Assembly (NCBI GenBank): GCA_048013815.1
Contig: CM106585.1
Span: forward strand, 2,356,001 to 2,420,000
Direction of reading: 5' to 3'
Source: Setoptus koraiensis
Lineage: Eukaryota; Arthropoda
DNA: 64,000 nt
The notes beneath the pieces are model-generated. The model saw only the letters and a list, made by a program, of their open reading frames with translations, made no database searches and was not told the origin of the DNA. Within the stretch, counting starts at the first letter, position 1; every line of letters starts with the position of its first letter. The position numbers were made by a program, and so were the translations under genes. Shown piece by piece: positions 1 to 12,065 of this stretch.

Positions 1-117
1 TAGCTGTTTTTGGTCTCTGTCACTATTGTGTGTCCATCTTTGGGCACTTGACACAAACTGACTACAGACAACTATTGGTGTGCTCGTCTATGATTGTCGA
101 ACTAATCCCCCATGATT

Positions 118-140
118 CATCATCATCATCATCATCATCA
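118..140. repeat. (CAT)n microsatellite
   Basis: About seven to eight perfect CAT units. Confidence 0.9.
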
Positions 141-174
141 AGCTTGTTACGTGACGCTTAGAGTGGCCCGTTTA

Positions 175-198
175 TTGTTGTTGTTGTTGTTGTTGTTG
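175..198. repeat. (TTG)n microsatellite
   Basis: Eight TTG units in an AT-rich neighbourhood. Runs of the same motif recur at 6181, 29975 and 33838, and as CAA near 31036 and 31093. Confidence 0.9.
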
Positions 199-380
199 CA
201 ATTATAAAATCATTTTTATATATTTTTATATTGGCACTCACACAGAACAGGGGGCACTTCTTGGCCGCAAGCTGTGTCCTAGACGAGGAGTCCGCTTGCG
301 AAACAGACATGGCCAACTAGACGCGACTAGAATCATATTGCGTATGTATGTCTCTATAATCTAATTTGCTCTAGCTGTGC

Positions 381-400
381 GTGTGTGTGTGTGTGTGTGT
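381..400. repeat. (GT)n microsatellite
   Basis: Ten perfect GT units. A CA run of similar length follows at 511-526, so the two could pair as an imperfect inverted repeat. Confidence 0.9.
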
Positions 401-510
401 ATTTGTGTTTGCATTTGAGGTGAATTTCGTGCGATATCCAATTCTCTGACTCTTCAGATCTGTGGCAAGCCAGTCACTGGCTGCCAGTGTGCTGATTCAA
501 ATGGCGCGAT

Positions 511-526
511 ACACACACACACACAC
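511..526. repeat. (AC)n microsatellite
   Basis: Eight AC units, complementary to the GT run at 381-400. Confidence 0.85.
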
Positions 527-2219
527 AAAACTCGCTCGACGAGATGACGGCTCATGGGATGACGCAAATAATTAGAGGATGCCTGTATATTTGGCTCTCT
601 GCATTATAATGGCTGAGCGGCCTCGCGCTGACGTTTGTCGATCACTGTGGCGGCTGAATGCAGACAGCAGCAGCGCCAAACTGAACAACAGCTAGCGAGA
701 TGCACGAAACTACTTAATGGCTCATCTTTGACGATTCTGCATCCTGTCGCTTGCTCACTGTCACTGTCTCACTCTGGCAGAGACGGTCTCTGCAAACATC
801 ATTCAACAACTTCCAATGTGCGCCGTCCCGCACAAAAGGCCCCATGGTGGCACCCACAGTGTGCGAGATCTATTTATATGCGAATTGTCATGATGCAAGC
901 ACAAGCAAACTAATTTAGACCGTCGGCGGGCTTATCTCGCTATCTGTATTGTGTGTGATCGATAACCACAAATCACCTGTCGATGCGGTTCCTGCCGAAT
1001 GTGGTCGTCACTATGGACTGCACAGTATGGAGGCCCGCTGGTGCTCGTATGCCGCTGGTGCTCGTATGCCGCTGCCGGCGCGGTTTAAATTTATTCACTT
1101 ATTTCACCTATTTCGCATTTGCCACTGCCAGCGACATGTGTGTTCGGCCAGCATCGTCTGCGCACAACTACGAATAACGACGACTCACACGATGACGCCA
1201 CCGATGATGCCGACGATGATGCCAACGACGATGCGGCTAGACAGAGGTGGCAGCAAGTGATGATATCGTCGCACTAGATTGATCGGCTCACGGCCGCAAC
1301 AAGAAAAGGATTGTCGCTGACGAGTCGTTGCGAGAGCAGATAATCACTATTTATGCTCGCGAATGGCTTGCTGCGAATTTAATGACGCCGAATATCGCGT
1401 CCAAATTGTTCCGTCTCTGCATAAACACCCGCAACGCACTTATGCACAGTTGCAACAATTCGGCAAAGGGCGAGCGCAGGACGAACGATAACAAAAATGT
1501 TTCCACACTGACTGAATGTGCATTTTAATATTCAATATTTTCGTGTTTTCCACAGCGCCGACATGTAACCCTTGGCGCTTGCATCATGTCGCGCCAGGGT
1601 AATACGATCCTCGGCGGCGGCATAACAACCATTCTTTGTTTTCTTGGCAAAAGTGCCCAAAAGGCTTGGCCATTTGTGTCACACAAATTGTGTGCGTGTG
1701 CAACGACTAAACTCTGCGTCTATCTGTGACACTTTTGCTGCTTGCACCTATAGCTTGTTCAACAAAACAACTGACTGACAGAGAGAGCGACCAAGATAAA
1801 GCAGTTTCATCATAGTTAGTAGCTGTACAGCCGGCGAATAGAGAGATAAAATCTTGCTGGCACCGTCATACTTGCCGCCATTGGTGCTAGCTGAACAGTG
1901 TGATGGCCAGACAGCCGATTTTAAGATTTAAAAATTGCCCTTCTTTAGGCTTGCCTTCGATATGGCTGGTCTACTGCGGCACTGGCGGCTGATTGCATGC
2001 ACCGAGCCACTAACAATGTTGTGACACACACACAATTCTTTGTTGTGGTAGCATAACCTGGCAAGTGCAATACGGTTAACAACGGTAAGTGTCATCGTCA
2101 GCTGGCACACACACACACACTGACAGGTAGACTGTGAGTATGACAGTAGATTGCGCTTGTTAGTCATTTTTAGAATGCCTGCAAATGCCCAACGAGAGAG
2201 ATAGCAAGCTTTAGATAGG

Positions 2220-2220
<1 letters not shown>

Positions 2221-2244
<24 letters not shown>
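2221..2244. repeat. (AC)n microsatellite
   Basis: Twelve AC units followed by interrupted CTCACAC and CACACAAGC repeats up to about 2275. Translated on the minus strand this gives a meaningless Cys/Val run, which explains the long minus-strand open frame across 1928-2665. Confidence 0.9.
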
Positions 2245-2250
<6 letters not shown>

Positions 2251-5200
2251 ATAAGCGAGCACACACAAGCACACGTTGAGCACGTCGAGCCGGAATGGGC
2301 CTCGCGCGCGCGATCTCGCCAATTTCGTCGCTGTTGTTGTTGGCGTCGATCTGTTTAGCAGCGCGAGTCAATGCGGAGAACAACTTGCAAGTGACATTCT
2401 GATATCTTTTTGTGTGTGTGTGTGCTTGCATCATTATCATCTTACACAAGAAAATGTCATTGTCGTGCCAGTGGCGCAACTCGGATCCATTAATGGAGCT
2501 GGCCGCTATTGCCAGTAGGTGCCCATTTGGCCCAGTTGGTCTGTCTACTTGACCTTGTTGCATGCTCGTGGTAGCTGGCACGTCACTTAAACAACTCTCG
2601 CTTCGTCTGTCTGTGTGTGTGTTTGCGAGTTTGCGAGCTTGCGAGCTCCAATGCGACGAGCACAAGCGTGAAAAGAGGGCGCGCTCACCAGAGACGAAAC
2701 AAATCGAAGGGCCTCACAACTGCCTGCTGGCTGGCTGGCTGGCTGGCTTGCCGGAGTAGCATTGGCCAGTGGTGCGGGCGCAGCCGACCAGTGTTGTGCT
2801 GGGATGCGCCCAAACGGGCGACCCATCAGATGAGAAGCAATCGAAACAACAGAGAGAGAGAGAGTTGTCGCCCGACACAACTGTCAGACACTGTCAAGAA
2901 ACTGGCTAGAAAGGGGCCAAAATGACGCCAATGACGAAGCCGTATTGTTGCTGCGCGTCGTGTTAGGTGGCTGCCCACACTGATGTTTGGTGTTTGCGCT
3001 TCGGGCCCGCTCTCTCTCTCTCTCTACTGACTCTCGCTCTGCCGTCTCTGTCGGCCGTCGCTGTCGGCCGTCGCTGGTGGACGTCGCTGTTGGACAGCGA
3101 CACGCAGCCACTACAATAATGGCGGGACACTTGTGTGGCACCAAGGCAAACAACACACACACTCTCACAATGTCTCGCCAGCGACCAAAACAAAGACATC
3201 TCTTTCTGTCGCTGTCCGCAGCAGCAAGCTGCCTATTATTTGCCAGCGAGCGTCACTTAGCTCGCTTACGTCATAGTGGCCGTGCGCTGGCTCAGTTGTC
3301 ATTTTGGATGTTGCTCTTTGTTTGCTTGTTACTTCGTCTTGGTGGCCGTACAACAATGACCAGCGTGCGCTGTAGCACACGAGCCACAAACGCCAACTCG
3401 AAAGAGCAATCCCTGTCGCTTTTTGCTCGCTAGCTTGTCAATTGCTGCTTGTGCACACCAATAAGGCACGTTGCTAGTTTAATTACAGCGTCTTAATTGA
3501 CGCACCGGTACAATGGCGATGGCACCGTATGAAAGAGAGAGAGAGAGCGTTGTCATGATTCGGCATTGGACTGGCTAAGTCACGCCTACCGTGTGTTTCC
3601 ATGAGAGAGAGAGAGCACACGACTCTAATTTACAAGTTGTGGCCGTATATGATTCATAGTGGCCATATTGGCCGCGATAACTCGCTTGCCGAGACGCCGC
3701 TGACATCACCAGCGGGGACCAACGGGACCTGTGAGAATGTTGGCGCGTTATTGGCTTAATTAAAGTCATTTGCTGGTGACGCAACACAGTTATGGCGCCA
3801 GCCACACACTGACAAACACTGCCAGCTAAATGAGTCGCTCAAGGTGATATAACCAACAACTTAGGTCAGTTGAATAGGTAATTTGGGCGCGCTTGCTTGG
3901 CCGTGCAAGTTGTGCTTGCCCATGCCCAGGCCGGTTGCTGCCCGTTATTAGCCAGTAGTGGGCCGAGTTGTGAGCGGCGCTATTTTGCGAAACGATGCCG
4001 CTAATAATTGATATGGGCCAGCCTTACCTGGTTAGTGTCACCGGTTAGTGTGGTGGCTATATGAGCAGATATCCGATAGTAACATTAAATCTATGTATAG
4101 AGTATAGGGGGCTCGCTGCACAGCTACGTGCATCATTCGAGCATCCATCACTAACCGCTACACATACATATGTTTATTTATATGGATACAGTTATGTCGG
4201 CATATGCAAACTACCGGCAAGCCCACACACACAATTTCGTCGGCGTGTTGACCTTCGAAGGTGGCCCAGTTTAGCGTAGTGCCGCCGGAAAGCTAGCCGA
4301 ATCGATCGGCCGGCACTGCAATAATGGCAGCGGTCATGATAAAATGCAACTGTAACTCTACTCTCCCCCGATAACGGTGTCAATGTGTATGCGTGTGCGT
4401 GTGTGTCTGAGTGCGCGTTGTGAAACCCGCCAGGAGCCCCAATTCATAATGGCAACAACGCCGGCCTATCATATCCTGCTCTCTGCGCGCCTCACTCAAA
4501 AAGCTGCCCACTGCGACACATAAAACTGCTAAAGCATGCTACCACTATTTGGGCTATTTGGGTTTTGAAAATCGACACAAAGCCAGCATGTTTGTTGGTT
4601 GGCTGTGCGCACTGGCGCTACATGCTTAATGGATGCGTAATTTGAAACATGAGACTTACATTTAGCGCTTGCATTCTATTCAGCGACTATATATCCCACT
4701 CAACGCCAATGTTTATCTTTTGTGTGGGCTCGCTTGATTGATTTAGTGGCGGCGCCCAAATCAGACGGCTTGCCAACAGGAAAAAAAGGGTACGGGCCAA
4801 CAGAGAGTGAGGCTTAGTTTGGAGGTCAATAATTGTCAGAGGGCACGCATACTATACCAACATACCGTATACTAACATACTATGTAACACACGGGGCGAA
4901 ATTCTTCTCTTCAACGGCAGCATAATTCTTAATGTATATATTGGGGATTAGTATGCACGGTGGGCCACGCCAATTCGCCTTGTGAGCAGCAGTTAATGCA
5001 AAAAGAATGAAATGCAACGGGCCCCTGCCGACCTGGGTTGCGTAAGCGCGCAAGTGCGAGTGTGTCAGTTGAAACGCACTATTTACATAGGTCGAGATTT
5101 AGACATTTGTCTAAAGCTGTTCTATTCCGTGCAAAGTTTATTATGTGAACTATGCAACTGAATGCAAATAATAACTGAATTTATATATACACACATCTAT

Positions 5201-6180
5201 TTAGAGATCTGCAGATCTAAATAGAGACATATGGAGAATTGGGAGGCTTCGTTCTCCTTGCCAGCCTGCCGTCTGGCTAGTCACTGGTTCACTCAGAGTT
5301 GCTGCAACAATAGACTCTCTCTCTCTCTCGCTCTCTCTGCCGTATTTTGTTGCAAAAATAGTCAATCTAAATGAACGATGCCTGTGTCTAAACACACACA
5401 CACACTCACAATGATGATGACATCGTATCAAGGCGACACATCATTTAGTCATGCGTCTCATGCACTTGAATGGGGCCCACAAGCGGGCAACTTCAACATT
5501 CGCTTCACAAACAAACTCGTGTGTTGTGTGTACAGTGCAATATGATGAATGAATTGAGCATGATCCGGCAAGAAAGAATTCACTTTCCCCTTGTTTGTCT
5601 TCCTGTCCTGGCGACCTACTTCTCTCTCTCTCTCTCTCTGTCTTTCTGTCCTTTACTTGCATTAAATCTGTCTAGTCGTGCATATTTGCTTTATCTAATT
5701 TGAGAGATTCAATGAGATCCAATGAGAGGAGAGAATAGGAAAAGAGAAGAGAGCTGAATACACACACATGCACGAAACAAACAAGCGAACAGATTACGGA
5801 GGCATTTGTGAGCCCTGGCTACATAGTTGGTAAGACCTTCGTTCGAATTGTGTGTGTTTATGAAATTGATGTTTGTCGTATAGGCTCCGCCTCGGGCACA
5901 CAGAGTGGGGCGCCAAATGGAATGAAAAACAGTAATACCTAACATACGAACAAAACAAACGTGAACTTGAATTCTTGGGCTTGCCTGACAAGAAGATGTC
6001 GTTGGTGCTACTAGCAACGACATCAACACAAGAGAGATTGGCCATACGACGACGATATAAGTGTTCATTAGTTCAATATATATCCCCTTTCATATCCATT
6101 GTATGACCTATTGTGCGATATATTCTCAGCATCTGCCCACTAAAGCAAGCAACTAGCGAGCTAGATGAGAAGAGCCTCTG

Positions 6181-6200
6181 TTGTTGTTGTTGTTGTTGTT
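6181..6200. repeat. (TTG)n microsatellite
   Basis: Just under seven TTG units. Confidence 0.85.
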
Positions 6201-8440
6201 GAGATCTTTTGTGAGCTTGTGAGCTTGCGCTGAGCAAACAACAGCTACTTTACAAGCTGGCCGAGCCAGCCTCCAATTACTGCTACCATCAATGTTGCCT
6301 CATATACAAGCTCGTTATATAGGGTAGAGAGGCGAAATTCTGTCAAATTTAATCTTCGTCAAAGGCTGTACTGGTGCAGCAACGTTCACAAATATATATA
6401 ATATATAATAATATTGTGTGAGCAAGATGAGAAAAAGTGAGCCCATCAAGAGCAAGCTTTAGATGGCAGACTGCAGATTGGACATAGAAATTGTTTTTAG
6501 TTGCTTTCTCTCTGTCTCTCTCTCTCTCTCTCTGCACGCACAATATTATATATATTTGCGAGCTGTATACACAGCAAGTTATGTAATGTTAAGGTCAACA
6601 AAGAGCTTACAGTTTCCAATGATCGTTCATGTTTGCTTTTTGCAGCAAAAACTAATCTTGATGTCTCAATTGCTTTCAAAGGCTGCTGCCGTGATTGCAA
6701 ATCAATGATGGCATCAGCTACATAACTCAACTCATAACTCAAACTGGGCTACACTCACAGCTTGTCAGGTGGCCTTTTTAGCGTCGGGACGCAATTCATG
6801 TAGATTAGTTGTTGTTCCACTAATAGGATCATTATGTTAATCTTGTGATGAACACCAAGATAGTAAATTGGGAGCAGGAACTGTCAAATTAATTTGCCGA
6901 CCAAGCAACCAAGTTAGCTGGTTACTAGTGAAATAATACCATACCTTAAATTCTCATCTACATCATTGCTTGAAAGTTTTGAGCAGCCAACGACACTGCT
7001 GACCACTGTTAGCTTGGCCAGCTCAATTAGTGACAATTCATGTTTGACATTTCCAATGGTTAATTGTTCGACCTCGCACAGTTTTCGTTTTGTCTGACAA
7101 AAGGTGAGTGAGTGACACTTGCACTTTTGTCGCATAAACTTGTTTGTTGTTGCACTACCGACCTCAGCTACTACTGCTGTGTTGGACAATGATGGAATCA
7201 CACCCTCTCTACTTTCAAATATTTTCCACCAATAGGTCAACTGAAGATCTCGCGCGCATTGTAACGAGACGTCTGAGAAATACATTAGTTGCTTGTCAAA
7301 CAAATAGCAAGTTGATAGCAGTCAATAGCATACCGATAAATACAATGCAAGCAAGGAGACAACAGTGACTCGAGATAACTAGATGCAACCCTGCAGCATC
7401 AATATGACAACAGTTAGATCGCTGCGTCCAATTTACGGCCACCAAGCGATCAAATAAACTATTGAGTTGAGCACAGGAACAGAAAAGGTGAAAACGGGCT
7501 GAAAGGGGCAACAATTTCTATGCGACAGTTCCAATGGCACATTTTATCGGGGTTTTAAGGCGAGCTAGAGCCGGTAATTATTGTATATATTGAGTTTGTT
7601 TACGAGGAGCGCCACTGCCATTAACTGATGAATAAAGCGTCATGTACACACAAACAGGACCAAGAGTGACATTTTCTTGATGGGCTGCCTACTTGCAAAA
7701 GGCTCATCACTAGCTCAAATATTGGCCCATTTGCGATAATCTTGTTACAATTTTCACAACACACAACACATACAACTGTGTAATTATGACTCGCCAGTTT
7801 GATTCAATCAATTTAAAGCTCTTGCACAGAGACCTGGTTCACCTTGTAAGGTCAACTGACGATCAATGATAACAATAGGGCGCTGTGAGGAGATGACATA
7901 TGTTAACTTCCGTCATTCACAAGTGCGTTAGGTTTTATGAAATACATTACGACATTTACCATACTGTACATTCCGACGAGCTCAGTTGGAAACAGACGAC
8001 CGTTGGTCGGTTGTTTTTGTTCGTCTTAGCAATAGTGTGGTTAATTTCTGGTTTATTTGCAAGCTGTCAAGACTGACACGCACAAGATACTAGGCTGCTT
8101 TCGCTCGGCCAGGTCGGCGTGCGTGCCGAAAAAGGCTTTTGGCCATGCGCAAGCCTCAAAAAAGAACAGAATGTTCCAGAAGCAAAGAATAAAAGCAAAT
8201 TGTCAAATGGTTATCATCATCCGTTTCCGACTCGGCTCGCCGGCGAGATATACGAGGATGGCCTTGTTATGGCCGAATGTGGGAGCTCATGTTACCTAGC
8301 GTGTTTTGTGAACCACGCGGGTCAACATGTCATGTTATTATTGAAATAACTGTAATTAAAATGTGCTACATGTAAAAGTGGGGAGCTTTAAAGTGAGACT
8401 AGAATGGTAATGAACAAATATGAGAGGCCAGGCTATCTGA

Positions 8441-8544
8441 TACAGGTGAATAGGAGCGAATGCGAAAGAGATTCACAGGTGAATTAGTGTGAATACAGGT
8501 GAATAGGAGCGAATACGAAAGAGATTCACAGGTGAATTAGTGTG
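8441..8544. repeat. 53-base tandem duplication, two copies
   Basis: Copy 1 is 8441-8493 and copy 2 is 8494-8544, which lacks the last two bases. The copies differ by one internal base (TGCG at 8461-8464, TACG at the matching place in copy 2). It lies about 300 bases before the TMEM256 homologue. Near-identity suggests a recent duplication. Confidence 0.9.
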
Positions 8545-8846
8545 TTTGTGGATAAATGTTGGCAGTGCGCTCACTGGCGTTACAGTTTCAACGCTCACAG
8601 CGACCTCGTCTGGATTTTTATCGAACTGACAATGGACTGTTGAATTGTGAGTCACACAACTGCTGCTGTGTATAACGATTATATCATGCACACGCATAAA
8701 CAAACAAAAAGGTCGGACACAAGCCAAATACATTGTTGCTTCTCATTATTATTATCCTACATCCTGAAAATTACTCCATCACATCTCTTTCGACTACCCA
8801 GGTGACAGGTGAAAATTACACTGGACTATTGGACATATTAAATATA

Positions 8847-9482
8847 ATGGACCAATTAATTAATGCCACCTCGTCGGTGCTTGGCACTGCCGTATCCACT
8901 ACAGCATGGGCAATAAAGCCCATCTTGAGACAGTTGGGCACTGGCCAACAACAGATACCACCTAGCGTGGTCAATCAAACCATTGTTAACCAGATGCCAC
9001 CCAACGTTAGGAAATGGATTGGATTGGCCGGCTTATTTGGAGCCAGTGCCGTCGCGATTGGCGCTTATGGGGTAAGTGACTCGCTTGCATCATGATAAAC
9101 CGACCATACCAACCGACCATGTGCCCACTGCCGAACTGAAGCTAATATATAAGTTAATAATATTGATCTAATTCTCCTCTCTAAAACTCATCTACTCTAG
9201 GCACATGTCGTATACCCCAAACCGCCTGAGATCATCTCAGACTCGAGGAAAGCTGTCTTCGAGACAGCTAATAAATACCATTTCATACACTCCTTAGCAT
9301 TAATAGCAGTTCCTTTCTGCCGTTACCCTAAGGTTTCTGGGTTATTATTCATCACAGGCATGCTTCTTTTTTCTGGAACATGTTATCAGCATGCCCTAAC
9401 TGGGAATGATTCCATTACCCAGTATACGCCATACGGTGGAATGGCGTTCATCCTAGCCTGGTTATCATTGGCATTACCATAG
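8847..9482 (+). CDS. TMEM256: TMEM256/UPF0382 (DUF423) family membrane protein
   Basis: Two exons, 8847-9071 and 9201-9482, joined in phase 0 across a 129-base intron with GTAAGT donor and CTCTAG acceptor; 168 residues. The family is a small membrane protein of unknown biochemical role with bacterial relatives. Diagnostic family features are visible: a first hydrophobic segment ending in GAYG at the splice junction, then ANKYHFIHSLAL, VPFCRYPKVSG, a GMLLFSGTCY segment and a final hydrophobic helix near the C-terminus. Human TMEM256 is about 113 residues; the extra length is a 60-odd-residue N-terminal leader, as I recall for insect members. The open frame runs upstream to 8733 but without an in-frame ATG before 8847, so 8847 is the chosen start; a spliced 5' UTR is possible. 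A polyadenylation signal follows at 9598. Identity is confident, the start less so. Confidence 0.9.
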
Positions 9483-9597
9483 TAGATAGAATCCAAATTG
9501 TAAACTGATAGTAATACATTGTGACATCTGAAGCTGTAGATAGAGCACCAACAAGCAGAGTGTAAATAAGTGAGCATATCTCCATGGTACCACTATA

Positions 9598-9603
9598 AAT
9601 AAA
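9598..9603 (+). terminator. Likely poly(A) signal AATAAA of the TMEM256 homologue
   Basis: AATAAA lies 116 bases after the stop codon at 9482, a normal spacing for a short 3' UTR. Confidence 0.5.
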
Positions 9604-10773
9604 ATCTTGGCGATTAAAATTCTTCCATCACATATATACATATACCATCTCATAATGTGTGCAAACACTATCGACATTCCTCGTCTACCAAACTGTCTAC
9701 CGAATGGGAGGAGGGATCGAATATTCTTAATAATGTCATATTGCTCACCATTGACTTTAGGTTTGAATGATAGTGTACCAAAATACTGTCAATACGTTTA
9801 CGGTACCACGATATACTAGCTTTGGTAGAGACCTTCCAAAGGTAGCATAAACCTGCATAAGTCTGTGAAATGACTCTTTAGTGACTATGAAAACACTTAG
9901 AAAACAGACATAAGCTACCGACGACCAACGACAATGATCGGAGAATCGTGGCAGATGAGTGTAATATTACTCAGCTCGACAATATATCTCAAATGCGGTG
10001 ATAATATTTTGTGGACGACTGTAAACCTTGATCTAAAATTGTTTGACTTTAGAGGTGAGTAAGTTGTTTGAGCTGACCAAAGAGAACTTTTGCCTAGTAT
10101 CGTACGTAACTGGCCTGTTTGACTATTGCTGGCAGTGATTTGATCTTATTTCTTTTGAAACTTAGTGAATAGCGTTGTCTCTTGTGACGGTCTTGTCGTA
10201 TCCGTTACCGTAGTTGTTGCTGTTTGCAACTTTTTGGTGTCTTGTTTCTTTTGAAACGTACTGGATAGCGATGATGACAAGGAGTGTTTTCGGAGTGTTT
10301 TTTTTTGGTCCTCGATTTTTGAAAACAGTTTATGGTTGGAAAGGTCTGTCCCAGGTGGAGCCAGAAATCTGGTTTGCTTCTCTTTCCGGTTTGTTGTTCA
10401 CACGCGAAACTTTAACTTAGAGGCCCCGTTTCACCCAGAGAGAGCTGAGATACAAGGTTAATTTAGGCTCTGAACGGCGTCTCCTCCAGTGAACTAAAAG
10501 ACGAAATAAAAAAACGGAGAGAAAAGTCGCGCAATCTTGGTTAAAATCACGAAAAACCTAAGATATCGGGACTAAGACTTTCTCACAAATGTGCCCTATA
10601 TTGTGAAAATCATAGGCGATCCTAAGAGGTTTTTCACAAAATAATGGGAGAAAAAGGGCATGGGCTGTGAGAGATGGGCAGGAGTCGAAGAGTAAAGAAA
10701 AAAATGCAAGCAAGAACCAAAGTTTGCAGAAATTTAGACATCCTGCCGCATTTTCGCATTTCAAAATATTTTA

Positions 10774-10775
<2 letters not shown>
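9604..10775. other. Intergenic DNA, no gene seen
   Basis: Only short open frames with no domain character on either strand. If the unknown minus-strand gene at 11-12 kb has more 3' exons, they should lie here or beyond the CT repeat; I could not place them. Confidence 0.4.
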
Positions 10776-10852
<77 letters not shown>

Positions 10853-10923
10853 CTCTCTCTCTCTCTATCTATCTCTCTCTCTCTCTCTATCTATCTATAT
10901 CTCTCTCTCTCTATCTATCTATC
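10776..10923. repeat. (CT)n grading into (ATCT)n compound microsatellite
   Basis: About 73 bases of perfect CT are followed by mixed CT and ATCT units to 10923. The two + strand open frames across it translate only to SL and SLSI repeats and are not genes. Confidence 0.95.
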
Positions 10924-10997
10924 TCCTACTCATCAAGTACCGTCCCATTCTTTGCAAGCTCTTACAGACGCTTGTTAATCACTGTTTTTAATCATAC

Positions 10998-12044
10998 CTG
11001 TATGATGTTGATAGAAGCTTCTCTTTATCTTGGTGGAATTTGTTCACAAGATCCGAATCAATCTCGTTGATTTGCTCATTCACATCAAAGGTCTTAGGGC
11101 CCACTTCAGAAAACAGGCTTTCAGGTATCGCACCCTTCGGTTCGACCAATGCTAAATCTGCAGTATGGCAATATTAGAGAGTATCTAGCCAGCGTCTCAC
11201 TCGTGGGCGGTGTCTCCAGCCTTGAAACCTCTGTAAGCTAATCTCATGATCGGATAGATTGAGCTTTCAGCGTAGCTACAAATCAATCGGCAAGATTGCA
11301 AAAGATTAGTCAAACGGTCAATTGCTTCTTGGCTATCCAACCGAATGCGAACACTGGGTTTCTGGTGGGTACCCTTTTCATCACGCTTGAATAAGAAAAA
11401 TCCAGTTGTGAGCAGGTTTTCCGGTGAGTCAACTTTGGAAGACACATGGTCTTCGAAAATCTTGCGGACAGTTTGATCATTTTCCACAACATCGAAGCTT
11501 CTTTTGAGCACCTCGTGTGATTGTTCTGCTTGCTCTAGTTTCGTTTCGACACTTCTTTTGCAGGTAAGAGCAACCTGGCCGAATAGCAATGTAGTGAATT
11601 GAAGCAATCCATGAGTCGTTCCGTCCTCCTTTGCTCGAGATGCAGTGCTAGTAGTGTAATAATTGAATCGCAACAACTCATGGACGAAACTCTTTTCGCA
11701 CACAGACTGCACTGTTCGCATTTTTTGAACAATTTCGTATAGCTCTCTCACATCTTGCTCGCCTACATAACTTTGCAAACAGTCGTTGATGAGTTTGGTT
11801 GTCTCTTTGCTGTTCAGTTCCGGTGTTTGGTCCAGCTCGTTTGCAAATTCTATGAATTTCGATACTGAGTCGAGCGATTTTATTCTGCTCTCGCAAAGGG
11901 AATTTGATGATGTCCATAGTTCCCCTAGGCCAGCTGAAATGCTGGCAGCGGGTTGGTTACCAAAGAACGAACTGCGAAAGACCGAAAATCCAGCGGAACA
12001 ACTCCTGCGACCAATAATAAGAATGACACTTGTTGTATTGACAT
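10998..12044 (-). CDS. Unknown protein, at least two exons, both ends incomplete
   Basis: On the minus strand one frame is open from 12054 to a stop at 11197 (about 285 codons). It reads like real protein: charged helical stretches with few low-complexity runs, for example QDVRELYEIVQKMRTVQSV and RLTNLLQSCRLICSY. It has no ATG before residue 100 or so, and a good acceptor (AAATCAAG) sits at about 12045, so it is probably an internal or later exon. Downstream, 10998-11157 is a second open block with a CTGCAG acceptor and an AG/GTATGA donor. The stronger donor candidate of the first exon (GA/GTGAGA near 11200) is out of phase with it; a weak GTTTCA donor near 11225 would be in phase. I do not recognise the family. 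The exon pairing is tentative and further exons on both sides are expected. Confidence 0.5.
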
Positions 12045-12065
12045 CTTGATTTGATCAATCATCAA

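Larger units (their letters stand above)
1..8440. other. Gene-poor, microsatellite-rich intergenic DNA
   Basis: No open frame here looks like a protein. The open frames are short and consist mostly of translated simple repeats (CA, CT, TTG and GA runs) or overlap on both strands. The DNA has alternating CA/TG, GA/CT and TTG/CAA tracts and many short direct repeats, for example a 17-base unit doubled near 1040-1075 and a CTGG run near 2730-2750. It may be upstream regulatory DNA or a long intron or UTR of a gene outside the window, but I see nothing that decides this. Confidence 0.55.

Noticed and set aside
1928..2665. 245-codon minus-strand open frame
   Set aside because: Cys/Val runs come from CA microsatellites; no domain, and several overlapping frames on the + strand are equally open.
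10667..10991. Two + strand SL-repeat open frames
   Set aside because: Translations of the CT/ATCT microsatellite.
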